Part shown: piece after piece, positions 7,907 through 16,727 of the stretch
How positions within the stretch are numbered: the first letter of the stretch is position 1
Layout of the letters: each line of letters starts with the position of its first letter
Assembly (NCBI GenBank): GCA_947448025.1
Contig: CANFLV010000001.1
Location: 124,001 to 188,000, forward strand
Length of the DNA: 64,000 bases
Source of the DNA: Oxalobacteraceae bacterium
Lineage (GTDB): Bacteria; Pseudomonadota; Gammaproteobacteria; Burkholderiales; Burkholderiaceae_D
Reading direction: 5' to 3'
The notes under the pieces: model-generated
Told to the model about the DNA's origin: nothing
What the model saw: the letters and a program-made list of their open reading frames with translations, nothing else
Database searches by the model: none
Made by a program: the position numbers and the translations under genes

Positions 7907-8701
7907 TTACTGGGCGACCCAGCCGCCATCCATATTCCACGCCACGCCGCGCACCTGATTCGCTGCGGCACTGCACATGAAGACCGCCAGTGCACCGAGT
8001 TCTTCGGGCGTGACGAATTCACCGGAGGGCTGCTTCTCGAGCAGCAGGTCATGTTTGGCCTTGTCGATGGTGACACCGTTTTGCTTCGCGCGCGCTTCGA
8101 CCTGCTTTTGCACCAGTGGTGTCAGTACCCATCCCGGGCAGATCGCATTGCAGGTGATGCCGCTGTGGGCAGTCTCGAGTGCGGTGACTTTCGTGAAACC
8201 GACCAGGCCGTGCTTGGCTGCGACATAAGCGGACTTCTGCGCTGAGGCGACCAGACCATGCGCCGAGGCGATGTTGATGATGCGTCCCCAGTTCTTCGCT
8301 TTCATGGCCGGCAGCGCCAGACGCGTCGTATGGAAGGCTGATGTCAGGTTAATGGCGAGGATGGCATCCCATTTTTCAACTGGAAAATCCTCAATATTGG
8401 CGACATACTGGATGCCGGCGTTATTGACGAGGACATCGACCATGCCGAACTTGTCCGCTGCATAATGCATCATCGACGCGATTTCGGCCGACTTGGACAT
8501 ATCGGCATTGTGATACAAGACCTTGACCCCAAACTCCCTGGCCATATCCGTCTGCAGCGCGGCAATTTCCTGTGCGTCGCCAAAACCATTGAGCAGGATA
8601 TCGCTGCCTTGTCCGGCCAGTGAGCGGGCAATGCCCAGACCGATGCCGGAAGTGGAGCCAGTGACCAGTGCGGTCTTGCCTTTAAGTGATGCTGCTTGCA
8701 T
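7907..8701 (-). CDS. bdhA: 3-hydroxybutyrate dehydrogenase (SDR family)
   Basis: 264 residues from the ATG at 8701 (MQAASLKGKTALVTG), with GAGG 6 bases upstream; an ATG 24 bases further up lacks this. It is a classical short-chain dehydrogenase: the NAD-binding TGSTSGIGLGIA (about 13-24), NNAG (about 93), the catalytic Ser/Tyr/Lys with SAYVAAKHGLVGF, and the PGWVLTPLVQKQ loop seen in D-3-hydroxybutyrate dehydrogenases. The enzyme interconverts D-3-hydroxybutyrate and acetoacetate, directly upstream of ScoAB in PHB use. It is convergent to scoB and divergent from the hydrolase at 8809. Confidence 0.93.
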   Translation of the reverse strand: MQAASLKGKTALVTGSTSGIGLGIARSLAGQGSDILLNGFGDAQEIAALQTDMAREFGVKVLYHNADMSKSAEIASMMHYAADKFGMVDVLVNNAGIQYVANIEDFPVEKWDAILAINLTSAFHTTRLALPAMKAKNWGRIINIASAHGLVASAQKSAYVAAKHGLVGFTKVTALETAHSGITCNAICPGWVLTPLVQKQVEARAKQNGVTIDKAKHDLLLEKQPSGEFVTPEELGALAVFMCSAAANQVRGVAWNMDGGWVAQ

Positions 8702-8729
8702 GATGTCCTCAGTAGTTTTAAACATAATT

Positions 8730-8752
8730 AAAATTGATATTCAATTTTGACA
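8730..8752. promoter_or_regulatory. Palindromic operator with overlapping -35 between bdhA and the hydrolase gene
   Basis: A perfect 8-3-8 inverted repeat, AAAATTGA-TAT-TCAATTTT (8730-8748), sits in the divergent promoter region. Its right arm runs into a consensus TTGACA (8747-8752) reading rightward, although I see no well-spaced -10. A dimeric repressor binding here could control both genes; no regulator gene is adjacent. Confidence 0.45.
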
Positions 8753-8808
8753 GGATTTAAAGCGAAACGACCAGTAAAATATCAGCATGAACTGACGAAA
8801 GGAAGATT

Positions 8809-9675
8809 ATGACCGCGCCCAGATTGAAGCAAGTCCAGTGCCTGTCCCCGGGAGGGCTACATCAGCTCGCCTACAAGGAATGGGGCGATCCCGCCAATCC
8901 GCGCGCACTGATCTGTGTCCATGGTTTGACGCGCGTCTCCGGCGACTTCGATAATCTGGCACAGGCATTGTCAAAATCGTATCGCGTCATTGCGCCTGAC
9001 GTCGTCGGGCGTGGCCGTTCAGGCTGGCTGCGCGATCCGCAGCATTATCATGTCGGCCAGTATGTGAGCGATATGGTCACCTTGCTGGGACGCGTCGATG
9101 CCGAAGTGGTGCACTGGTTCGGCACCTCCATGGGCGGGCTGATCGGCATGGGGCTGGCATCGATTCCAGATAATCCGATCAAAAAACTCGTGCTCAACGA
9201 TGTTGGGCCGACCCTCAACCCGACGGCGCTCATGCGCATCGGCGCCTATGTCAGCCAGGCGGTGCGCTTTGCGACCTTCGACGAAGGGGTGAAATACATC
9301 AGTGAAGTATCCGCCAGCTTTGGCCCGCATAGCGAGGCCGAATGGCGCAAACTGGCTGGCGACGTTCTCAAGCAGGACGTCGATGGCCAATGGATACGTC
9401 ATTACGATTTGCGCCTCGCAGACCCGTTCAAGACTTTGACAGTCGATAGCGCGAAGCAGGGCGAAGCGGCGCTGTGGGCCGCTTATGATGCAATCCGTTG
9501 CCCGACGCTGGTCGTGCGCGGCGCCGAATCGGATCTGCTCACGCGTGAAACAGCGCAGGCGATGACGCAACGCGGCCCCAAGGCCAAGTTGATTGAATTG
9601 GCTGGCGTGGGCCATGCGCCAACCTTTACGCATGCTGACCAGATCGCTATTGCACAGCAATTTTTACTCGATTAA
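8809..9675 (+). CDS. Alpha/beta hydrolase
   Basis: 288 residues. It has the alpha/beta hydrolase fold, with the oxyanion segment ALICVHGLTRVSGDF (about 33-47), the nucleophile elbow WFGTSMGGLIG (Ser about residue 108), an Asp candidate in VVRGAESDLLT (about 245) and the terminal His in LAGVGHAPTF (about 268). There is no signal peptide, so it is cytoplasmic. Family members cleave esters or thioesters of many kinds. The divergent bdhA and nearby scoAB make an intracellular hydroxybutyrate-oligomer or related ester substrate possible, but this is inference. ridA follows 17 bases after the stop. Confidence 0.8.
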   Translation: MTAPRLKQVQCLSPGGLHQLAYKEWGDPANPRALICVHGLTRVSGDFDNLAQALSKSYRVIAPDVVGRGRSGWLRDPQHYHVGQYVSDMVTLLGRVDAEVVHWFGTSMGGLIGMGLASIPDNPIKKLVLNDVGPTLNPTALMRIGAYVSQAVRFATFDEGVKYISEVSASFGPHSEAEWRKLAGDVLKQDVDGQWIRHYDLRLADPFKTLTVDSAKQGEAALWAAYDAIRCPTLVVRGAESDLLTRETAQAMTQRGPKAKLIELAGVGHAPTFTHADQIAIAQQFLLD

Positions 9676-9692
9676 GGCAGGAATAACACAGC

Positions 9693-10043
9693 ATGGACAT
9701 CACGCGCTATCACGTCGGACCACGCATTTCTGAGACTGCCATTCATAATGGCACGGTCTATCTGGCCGGCCAGGTCGCCGAAGATGGTAATCAGGACATC
9801 GAGGGCCAGACGCGCGAAGTGCTCGGTCATATCGACCGACTGCTTGCTGAAGCTGGCAGTGACAAATCGCGCATCCTGATGTGCCAGATTTTTCTCGTCG
9901 ACGAAAAATATTTCGCTGGCATGAATGTCGCCTGGGATGCATGGGTCGCCGAAGGTAATGCACCGCCGCGCGCGACCGTGATCGCCAATCTCGCACGTCC
10001 ACAATGGCTGTTAGAAATAGTCATCACCGCCGCACAGAAATAA
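9693..10043 (+). CDS. RidA/YjgF-family protein
   Basis: 116 residues, the usual RidA size. NGTVYLAGQVAED and the C-terminal PPRATVIANLARPQWLLEIVITAAQ, containing the substrate-binding Arg, mark the family. RidA proteins hydrolyse reactive enamine/imine intermediates, although this branch may differ in activity. It sits between the hydrolase gene and relA, 7 bases before relA, so the three probably share a message. Confidence 0.88.
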   Translation: MDITRYHVGPRISETAIHNGTVYLAGQVAEDGNQDIEGQTREVLGHIDRLLAEAGSDKSRILMCQIFLVDEKYFAGMNVAWDAWVAEGNAPPRATVIANLARPQWLLEIVITAAQK

Positions 10044-10050
10044 GACCGCC

Positions 10051-12294
10051 ATGGTTTCACTTGCTTTACCCCAAAGTAGCGCCGACGAGCAGATTACGCA
10101 GGGCTTAAGTGTTGACGACGCCGCCCGCGTACTCGATGCGCTGGCATTCGTTACGCCTTTTTACGTCGGCAAGCTGGTGCCGCCCGGTCAGGACGCTCTG
10201 GCATTTGCGATCAGCGTGGCGGCGACTCTGGCGCTTTTGGAGACGGACGCCGATACGCGCATCGCCGGGCTGCTATTCGAGCTGACCATGCTCGCGCCGC
10301 AGGCCGCTGAACAAATCGAAACACGTTATGGGCCGGACACCGCAGAACTGGTGCAGGGCATACGCCAGGTCATGCGTCTGCATGACGTGAATTTCATTCA
10401 GGATGTCGGCCGCGGCAAGAACGCCGCGCAGCAAGCTGCGACCCAGCTCGAAGCCCTGCGCAAGATGCTGCTGGCGATGGCTGTCGACATGCGCGTGGTG
10501 CTCGTGCGCCTGTGCTCGCGCCTTTCGACGCTGCGTTATTTCGCCGAACTGAAGCTCGAGAACGAGCAGAGCCATCGCTATGCGCGCGAAACCCTGGACC
10601 TGTATGCGCCGCTGGCGAACCGGCTCGGTATCTGGCAGCTGAAGTGGGAGCTGGAAGATTTGTCCTTCCGTTTTCTGGAGCCGGCGAACTACAAACGCAT
10701 CGCCAAGATGCTGGAAGAAAAGCGCATCGAGCGCGAAAGTTTTGTCGACTCGGCCATCACGCGACTGCAGGATGAGCTGGCGCAGGCAGACATCAAGGCC
10801 GATGTGTCCGGACGACCCAAGCATATTTACAGCATCTGGAACAAGATGCGCGGCAAGACGCTGGATTTTTCTGGCCTGTATGACGTGCGCGCATTTCGTG
10901 TCGTCGTCAGCGACATCAAGGCCTGTTACGCCGTGCTCGGCATCGTGCACAATATCTGGACGCCGATCCCGGCCGAGTTTGATGACTACATTTCGCGGCC
11001 GAAGGCGAACGGCTATCGTTCGCTGCACACGGTCGTCGAAGATGATGACGGCCGCGCCTTCGAGGTGCAGATCCGCACGGATGACATGCATCACTTTGCC
11101 GAATACGGCGTTGCAGCGCACTGGCGCTACAAGGAGTCCGGTGGCTCGAATTTTTCAGCGCAAAAGTACGATGAAAAAATCGCCTGGCTGCGGCAATTGC
11201 TGGCCTGGAAAAATGAAGTCGTCGATACCGTCGTGGCGCAGGACGATGTGCGCCGCGATCACGTCGAGCAGCTGAAAACGGCCACGCTGGACGACCGCAT
11301 TTACGTTCTCACACCGCAGGCGCGCGTGATCGAATTGCCGGCTGGCGCGACGCCGATCGACTTTGCTTACCATCTGCACAGCGACGTCGGCCATCGCTGC
11401 CGCGGCGCGCGCGTCGACGGTGTGATGGTGCCTCTGAATACGGCACTGAAGAATGGTGTGACGGTGGAGGTCATCACCGCCAAGGGCGCAGGTGTCGCCG
11501 GTCCATCGCGCGACTGGCTCAGTCCCGGTTACACGGTCAGCCCGCGCACGCGCTCGAAAGTACGTTCATGGTTCAACGCGATTGAGCAGCAAGAGACGCT
11601 GGCGTATGGCCGCAGCCTGATTGAAAAAACGCTGCAGCGCGAAGGCAAGACTTCCGTCAATCTTGAAGTGCTGGCGCATAAGCTCGGCTTCGCGAAGCTC
11701 GATGAATTATTCCTCGACGTGGGCAAGGAAATTTTCAGCCTGCGCCAGGTCGAGCAAGCCTTGCATGGCGAAGCCGAGGCCAAAAATACGCTGCCCGATG
11801 ATACGGTGCTGGCGCGTAAAAGTCGCAGCTCCAGCGTTGAGTCCGGCGCCAAGTCGGGCGTGCTCGTGGTCGGAACCGAGGGCCTGATGACGCAGCTGGC
11901 CAAATGCTGCCGGCCTGCGCCGCCGGATGAGATCATCGGCTTCGTCACGCGCGGCAAGGGCGTCTCCATCCATCGCGCCGGCTGCAAGAATCTCGCCGAG
12001 ATGCAGGCCAAGGCGCCAGAGCGGGTGATCCATACGGCCTGGGGCACGCAAGAGAGCGATACGGTTTATCCGGTCGATATTTTTGTGCTGGCCAGTGATC
12101 GCCAGGGTTTGCTGCGCGATATTTCGGAGATTTTTTTACGCGAAAAAATCAATGTCATCGGCGTCAGTACGCAAAGCCAGAAAGGCCAGGCGCGCATGGC
12201 CTTCACCGCCGAGATCGGCTCGACGGCGCAATTATTAAAAGCCTTGAAAGTGATCCGTGAAGTGAGCGGGGTGCTGGAAGCGAAGCGTCATTAA
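10051..12294 (+). CDS. relA: RelA-type (p)ppGpp synthetase with degenerate hydrolase domain
   Basis: 747 residues. The N-terminal HD-like domain has lost the His-Asp pair (LLFELTMLAPQ where SpoT has an HD motif), so it should not hydrolyse ppGpp. The synthetase domain (about 235-365) contains KHIYSIWNKMRGK, YDVRAFRVVV and SRPKANGYRSLHTVV. A TGS domain (about 410-472: DRIYVLTPQARVIELPAGATPIDFAYHLH), a zinc-finger-type Cys stretch (about 612: AKCCRPAPPDEIIGFV) and a C-terminal ACT domain (about 670-745) follow. It makes the stringent-response alarmone on stalled ribosomes. There is no strong RBS; translation is probably coupled to ridA. Confidence 0.95.
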   Translation: MVSLALPQSSADEQITQGLSVDDAARVLDALAFVTPFYVGKLVPPGQDALAFAISVAATLALLETDADTRIAGLLFELTMLAPQAAEQIETRYGPDTAELVQGIRQVMRLHDVNFIQDVGRGKNAAQQAATQLEALRKMLLAMAVDMRVVLVRLCSRLSTLRYFAELKLENEQSHRYARETLDLYAPLANRLGIWQLKWELEDLSFRFLEPANYKRIAKMLEEKRIERESFVDSAITRLQDELAQADIKADVSGRPKHIYSIWNKMRGKTLDFSGLYDVRAFRVVVSDIKACYAVLGIVHNIWTPIPAEFDDYISRPKANGYRSLHTVVEDDDGRAFEVQIRTDDMHHFAEYGVAAHWRYKESGGSNFSAQKYDEKIAWLRQLLAWKNEVVDTVVAQDDVRRDHVEQLKTATLDDRIYVLTPQARVIELPAGATPIDFAYHLHSDVGHRCRGARVDGVMVPLNTALKNGVTVEVITAKGAGVAGPSRDWLSPGYTVSPRTRSKVRSWFNAIEQQETLAYGRSLIEKTLQREGKTSVNLEVLAHKLGFAKLDELFLDVGKEIFSLRQVEQALHGEAEAKNTLPDDTVLARKSRSSSVESGAKSGVLVVGTEGLMTQLAKCCRPAPPDEIIGFVTRGKGVSIHRAGCKNLAEMQAKAPERVIHTAWGTQESDTVYPVDIFVLASDRQGLLRDISEIFLREKINVIGVSTQSQKGQARMAFTAEIGSTAQLLKALKVIREVSGVLEAKRH

Positions 12295-12306
12295 ATCGCC
12301 GCGGCC

Positions 12307-13251
12307 TCAGTCCTTGGCGCAATACGGCGCTTCATTCGCCCCCGGCTCAGCTTGCATCGTGATGTGGTCGATGTCATGGGTCTCGAGCAGCATCTGCTTG
12401 ATGCGTTGCAGGATTTCCGGCCATTCCTGCAAGTCGCGCACTTCCACATGGCCGATCAGCGCCGGTTCGCCCGGCGACATTTCCCAGACATGTAAATCAT
12501 GCACTGATAGCACGCCTTCGACGGCGGCGAGGTCGGCACCTACCTGGACGTAATCGATATGATGCGGCACGCCCTGCATCAGGAAATGGTAAGACTCGCG
12601 CAGGATGCCGATCGTTGATTTCAAGAGCAGCACGCAGACCAGCAGCGACAGTAGTGGATCAATTTTCAGATAGCCGGTGTAATAAATCACGGCGCCGGCC
12701 ACGAGCGCGGCGACTGAGCCGAGCAAGTCGCCCATGACATGAATGAGCGCGGCGCGCGCGTTCAGGCTTTTTTTGTCGTGCGATAGAACCCAGGCGACGA
12801 TCAGGTTCACCACCAGTCCGATCAGCGCGACCACGAATACAGTCGCGCCTTGCACGGCTTCTGGCTTATTGAGTCTGTGTGTCGCCTCCACGCCAATCCA
12901 GATAATCACTGCCAGCATGACGATACCATTGACAAAGGCCGCCAATGCTTCGGCGCGGCCGAAGCCGAAGGAGTTTTTTGCCGAGGGCGGCCGCTTGGCC
13001 ATATATTGCGCCAGCAGTGCCAGCGCCAGCGCGCTGGCGTCGGTGACCATATGACCGGCGTCAGAAATCAGTGCCAGTGAATTCGACCAGAAGCCGGCGA
13101 CGACTTCGACGACCGCAAAGCCCAGCGTCAGCATGACGGACCAGACGAGGATATTCTGGCTGCGATGTTCCGTGACATGGCGATGCTGTGCGTCGCCGTC
13201 GCGATGGGCGTGCAGGTGGGCAGTAACAGGCGGAGTGGATTTATTGGTCAT
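12307..13251 (-). CDS. Cation diffusion facilitator (CzcD/ZitB type)
   Basis: 314 residues. A His-rich cytosolic N-terminus (HLHAHRDGDAQHRHVTEH) precedes six membrane helices. The metal-site motifs DAGHMVTD (TM2, about 63-70) and HVMGDLLGS (TM5, about 171-179) fit the Zn-type CDF pattern HxxxD. A cytoplasmic ferredoxin-like domain (about 230-305) contains VHDLHVWEMSPGEPALIGHVEV. Such proteins export Zn and related divalent metals by proton exchange. Its C-terminus lies 12 bases from relA, convergent with it. Confidence 0.92.
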   Translation of the reverse strand: MTNKSTPPVTAHLHAHRDGDAQHRHVTEHRSQNILVWSVMLTLGFAVVEVVAGFWSNSLALISDAGHMVTDASALALALLAQYMAKRPPSAKNSFGFGRAEALAAFVNGIVMLAVIIWIGVEATHRLNKPEAVQGATVFVVALIGLVVNLIVAWVLSHDKKSLNARAALIHVMGDLLGSVAALVAGAVIYYTGYLKIDPLLSLLVCVLLLKSTIGILRESYHFLMQGVPHHIDYVQVGADLAAVEGVLSVHDLHVWEMSPGEPALIGHVEVRDLQEWPEILQRIKQMLLETHDIDHITMQAEPGANEAPYCAKD

Positions 13252-13368
13252 GCGCGGATTTTACACAAGATACAGCGTTGACGATGCGTACCGCGGTGCC
13301 GGCCGGCTTGACTCATATTGCCTGGCTTGTATCATGAGGCTCCGAAAAACGAATTGTCTCAGATTACA

Positions 13369-14145
13369 ATGCCAAAATTTGCCGCGAATTTATCCACGAT
13401 GTATCAGGAGCACGCCTTCCTTGACCGTTTCGCGGCTGCGGCGCGCGATGGTTTTCACGGTGTGGAATTCATGTTTCCGTATGCCTTCGACGCTGAAGAT
13501 ATCCAGGCACGTCTGGCTGAACATGGCCTGACGCAGGTCCTTTTCAACTGTCCGCCCGGCGACTGGGATGCGGGTGAGCGCGGCACTGCCTCACTGCCTG
13601 GGCGCGAACAGGAATTCAGGGATGGCATGCAGCAGGCTTTCACGTATGCGATCGCGCTAGGCAAGCCCTTGCTGCATGTGATGGCGGGTTTGCTCAAGCC
13701 CGGCCAGGACGCGAACAGCCATCTGGCGACCTATCTGCAAAACCTGAAGTGGGCAGCGGCCGAAGCAGCCCAGCATGGGCTTACGCTCGTGATCGAACCG
13801 ATCAACCTGCGTGACATGCCCGGTTACCTCTTGAATCGTCAGAGCGACGCGCACACGATCTGCGCCGAAATCGGTGCGCCCAACTTGCGCGTTCAGTTCG
13901 ATCTGTATCACTGCCAGATCGTCGAAGGCGACCTCGCGCACACGATGCAAAGGGATCTGGCCGGCATCGCCCACATGCAAATTGCCGGCGTGCCCGGGCG
14001 GCATGAACCCGACATCGGCGAGATCAATTATCCCTTCCTGTTTGCGCAGATGGATGCACTCGGCTATACCGGCTGGGTTGGCTGCGAATATCGGCCAAAA
14101 GCGGGCACGACGGAAGGTCTCGGCTGGCGTAAATCATGGGTGTAA
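13369..14145 (+). CDS. hyi: Hydroxypyruvate isomerase
   Basis: 258 residues from the ATG at 13369 ([15 protein letters not shown]); longer in-frame starts lack family similarity. TIM-barrel AP endonuclease-2 type: [64 protein letters not shown] and [14 protein letters not shown] match hydroxypyruvate isomerase (Hyi/Gip). It interconverts hydroxypyruvate and tartronate semialdehyde in glyoxylate and glycerate metabolism. It stands alone here, without gcl or glxR nearby, followed by tRNA-Val. The catalytic Glu pair is visible in VIEPIN and at the C-terminal GCEYRPK. Confidence 0.9.
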   Translation: MPKFAANLSTMYQEHAFLDRFAAAARDGFHGVEFMFPYAFDAEDIQARLAEHGLTQVLFNCPPGDWDAGERGTASLPGREQEFRDGMQQAFTYAIALGKPLLHVMAGLLKPGQDANSHLATYLQNLKWAAAEAAQHGLTLVIEPINLRDMPGYLLNRQSDAHTICAEIGAPNLRVQFDLYHCQIVEGDLAHTMQRDLAGIAHMQIAGVPGRHEPDIGEINYPFLFAQMDALGYTGWVGCEYRPKAGTTEGLGWRKSWV

Positions 14146-14203
14146 AATACTTTTTAAATAGATGTGGCGCAGAACATTTTATGCCGCTATAATCTTGTTT
14201 TTT

Positions 14204-14280
14204 AGGCGCGTAGCTCAGCTGGTTAGAGCACTACCTTGACATGGTAGGGGTCGTTGGTTCGAGTCCAATCGTGCCTACCA
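14204..14280 (+). tRNA. tRNA-Val (GAC)
   Basis: 77 nt with an encoded CCA. The acceptor stem AGGCGCG pairs with CGTGCCT (one G-U). The D arm is TAGCTCAGCTGGTTAGAGCA. The anticodon stem CTACC/GGTAG encloses the loop TTGACAT with anticodon GAC, and the T arm is TTGGTTCGAGTCCAA. A terminator follows 34 bases downstream. Confidence 0.97.
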
Positions 14281-14314
14281 GATTTCCTGATTTTGATAGG
14301 AACTCTGGAATATG

Positions 14315-14339
14315 AAGGAGAGATAATTCTCTCCTTTTT
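14315..14339 (+). terminator. Intrinsic terminator of tRNA-Val
   Basis: A 9-bp perfect stem, AAGGAGAGA / TCTCTCCTT, with loop TAAT is followed by a T run (TTTTTCTTTT). It lies directly downstream of the tRNA gene. Confidence 0.85.
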
Positions 14340-14663
14340 CTTTTCCACCGTCGCTTTTGTAAAGCGCGGTCGGCAGCAGTAAAAATTCCTTGGTGTTTTG
14401 AACTGATTTGATTCATACATTTTTCGGCATTGTCGTGTCGTACCCCCATCACGCTCATCAATTTCATCTATCACATCGCGTTCATCGCAGCGCCAGAAAA
14501 TTTTCCATTTCCGCTCATCTCGGAAGCGGTGGTCAAGTGATATGAGGGGTTATCAGGGCTGGTGTCGCGATCTCGTCCCTGTTTGTCGTCCTTCCTAAAC
14601 ACCCGGTAAAAAAACCAGCTTTTTAGAATTGGCTTCATGGAAACATGGCGTCGTGCATCGCAT
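14340..14663. other. Non-coding stretch between tRNA-Val and the acyl-AMP ligase gene
   Basis: No convincing gene. Open frames here on the minus strand run back through the tRNA and are artefacts. No clear sigma-70 promoter was identified. The stretch ends at the dyad at 14664-14703. Confidence 0.6.
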
Positions 14664-14703
14664 AATAATTTTCATCAATGCCATGGCATCCAATGTAATT
14701 ATT
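14664..14703 (+). promoter_or_regulatory. Large nested dyad upstream of the FAAL gene (candidate operator)
   Basis: A perfect 10-bp palindrome, TGCCATGGCA (14679-14688), is flanked at exactly 8 bases on each side by the inverted arms AATAATT (14664-14670) and AATTATT (14697-14703). All parts share one centre, giving a 40-bp two-fold symmetric element ending 23 bases before the ATG. The geometry suits a dimer or tetramer of a regulator. It overlaps the region where the promoter or leader should be. Confidence 0.5.
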
Positions 14704-14726
14704 TTCTAGATAGCGGGGGAATTTTG

Positions 14727-16718
14727 ATGACGGCTGCATTCAATACCCATGCTCGAGCGGCACATTCGATGCCCGAGGCGAATCTTGATTTTTTCTCCTT
14801 CGTCAATATTTTGCAGCAGCGCGCAAACAATACGCCTGATGCGCTGGCCTTTGCGTTCATACAGAATTCGAGCGGCGATGAAGTGCGGCTAAGCTACCGC
14901 CAGCTGTTCCTGCATGCAGTGAAACTCGCAGAGAGGCTTCAAGCGCATCAGCTGCAAAATTGTCGCATCTTGCTGGTACTGCGTTCGCATCCGCTTTTCG
15001 TGATTGCCTTTCTGGGTTGCCTGTTAGCTGGGGCTACGGCCGTGCCCGCGCCGCTGCCTCGGCGTGAGCAATTGCTCAAGCGGCTCAATGATCTGGCACA
15101 GGATTCCGGCGCGCTGGCAGTGATCGGGGACACCGATGATGTGGTGCGCTCCTGCTCGGGCGGTACGCATGCCGCGATGTTGGGCATCGACTTGCGCGGC
15201 ATTGATCTTGAGGGCGTCGTCGATGATGGCGCGCAGCGATGGCGCGCTCCGCTATTGACGCCGGATTCACTGGCGCTGCTGCAGTACACCTCGGGCTCGA
15301 CGGGGAGCCCGAAAGGGGTCATGGTCAGTCACGGAAATCTGATGGCCAATGCGGCGGCGCTGCAAACTGGATTAGGCTTTACTGAAAAAACATCGCAGTT
15401 CGTCGCGCTCCCGCTGTTTCATGACATGGGATTGATCCTCGGTGTATTGGAACCGATCTTTACCGGTAGCCCAGCCTACCTCATGTCGCCGTCCCTGTTC
15501 GCCTTCGCACCGCAGCTTTGGCTGCAGACGATTTCCAAGTACCGCATTGCTATTTCCGGCGGGCCCAATTTCATGTATGACCTGGCGATTGAGTCCATCC
15601 AGGCTGAGCACTTGGAAAATCTGGATTTGTCCTGCTGGCGTGTTGCGTTTTGCGGCGCGGAGCCGATCAAGGTATCGACCTTTCGAGCGTTCGCTCAAAA
15701 ATTCGCCGGCGCTGGATTCCCGCCCGAGGCGTTTTATCCCTGTTATGGCATGGCGGAGATTACCTTGTTCGCGACTGGACACGAACGAGGAACGCCGCAC
15801 CCTGTCGCGGAAAGGCGCTATGACAATGTCACCCGCTTCGTAACCGGATGCGGCAAGGTCGAACCGGGGCATGAATTGATCATCGTTGATCCGGAAAGCC
15901 GCTGCCGGGTCGTCGACGGGACGGATGGCGAAATATGGCTCGCAGGACCTTCTGTCGCACAGGGCTACTGGCAAAAGCCGCAAGCCACCGAGAGCACCTT
16001 CAATGCCTGGACCGCCGATACCTGCCAGGGACCGTTCCTGCGCACTGGTGACCTCGGCTTTATGCAAGCGGGTGAACTGTACGTCACCGGCCGTCTCAAG
16101 GATTTGATCATCATCCGCGGCAGAAATTACGCACCGCATGATCTGGAACAGGTCGCCGAAGCCAGTCACGCGGCATTGCGTCCCTCCTGCAGTGCGGCCT
16201 TCAATACTTTGGACGCAGAAGGCAATGATTGTCTGGTGATCGCGCTGGAGCTGCGCCGCAATGCCATGCGTCGTCATGAGACATGGGACGATATTCGCAA
16301 TGCGGTCAGACGATCGATACTTGAAACATTTCAGCTCAAGCTGGATGCGGTGGTGCTGCTCAAAACGGCCAGCATGCCCAAGACGTCCAGCGGCAAATTG
16401 CAGCGCTCGGGATGTGCGTCTGCCTGGCGCGCCGGAACGCTGTCAGTCATGAACAATCCAGTCAGCCAGCGCCTGGTCGAGGATGTCTTGTGGCTGCAAG
16501 AAAAATTGGCAAAATTATTGAAGTGCTCGGTTGAACAAATCGTCCCGACTACCAATTTTCTCGACCTGGAAGTGGATTCCCTGCTCGCCGTGCGCTTTGC
16601 CGGTGAAATAGCCGATGCACTCAATATCGAACTCGACCCGACCCATGTCTATGACTGCGGCAATTTGAACAATGTGTTTGCCAGCCTCAATAGCGGTAAT
16701 TTTTCAAGCAAGAGCTAG
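14727..16718 (+). CDS. Fatty acyl-AMP ligase with C-terminal acyl carrier domain
   Basis: 663 residues from the ATG at 14727 (MTAAFNTHARAAH), with GGGGGA about 7 bases upstream; a longer in-frame ATG at 14637 lies in the non-coding leader and before the dyad. It is an ANL-superfamily adenylate-forming enzyme: P-loop LLQYTSGSTGSPKGVMVSH (about 190-208), PLFHDMGLILG, FCGAEPIK, FYPCYGMAE, LRTGDLGFMQAGELYVTGRLKDLIIIRGRNYAPHDLE, and the C-terminal catalytic Lys in MPKTSSGKLQRS. LPLFHDMGLI and the overall layout fit FAALs, which make acyl-AMP without CoA. A carrier domain follows (about 580-650) with LEVDSLLAVRF, Ser about 618 being the phosphopantetheine site. The enzyme should load a fatty acid onto its own carrier domain for the synthase encoded next. 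Confidence 0.85.
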   Translation: MTAAFNTHARAAHSMPEANLDFFSFVNILQQRANNTPDALAFAFIQNSSGDEVRLSYRQLFLHAVKLAERLQAHQLQNCRILLVLRSHPLFVIAFLGCLLAGATAVPAPLPRREQLLKRLNDLAQDSGALAVIGDTDDVVRSCSGGTHAAMLGIDLRGIDLEGVVDDGAQRWRAPLLTPDSLALLQYTSGSTGSPKGVMVSHGNLMANAAALQTGLGFTEKTSQFVALPLFHDMGLILGVLEPIFTGSPAYLMSPSLFAFAPQLWLQTISKYRIAISGGPNFMYDLAIESIQAEHLENLDLSCWRVAFCGAEPIKVSTFRAFAQKFAGAGFPPEAFYPCYGMAEITLFATGHERGTPHPVAERRYDNVTRFVTGCGKVEPGHELIIVDPESRCRVVDGTDGEIWLAGPSVAQGYWQKPQATESTFNAWTADTCQGPFLRTGDLGFMQAGELYVTGRLKDLIIIRGRNYAPHDLEQVAEASHAALRPSCSAAFNTLDAEGNDCLVIALELRRNAMRRHETWDDIRNAVRRSILETFQLKLDAVVLLKTASMPKTSSGKLQRSGCASAWRAGTLSVMNNPVSQRLVEDVLWLQEKLAKLLKCSVEQIVPTTNFLDLEVDSLLAVRFAGEIADALNIELDPTHVYDCGNLNNVFASLNSGNFSSKS

Positions 16719-16727
16719 GACGCCAAC

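Noticed and set aside
14223-14474. Minus-strand ORF reading through tRNA-Val
   Set aside because: Its C-terminal part is the antisense of the tRNA gene and its remainder covers the tRNA terminator. This is a common artefact near tRNA genes.
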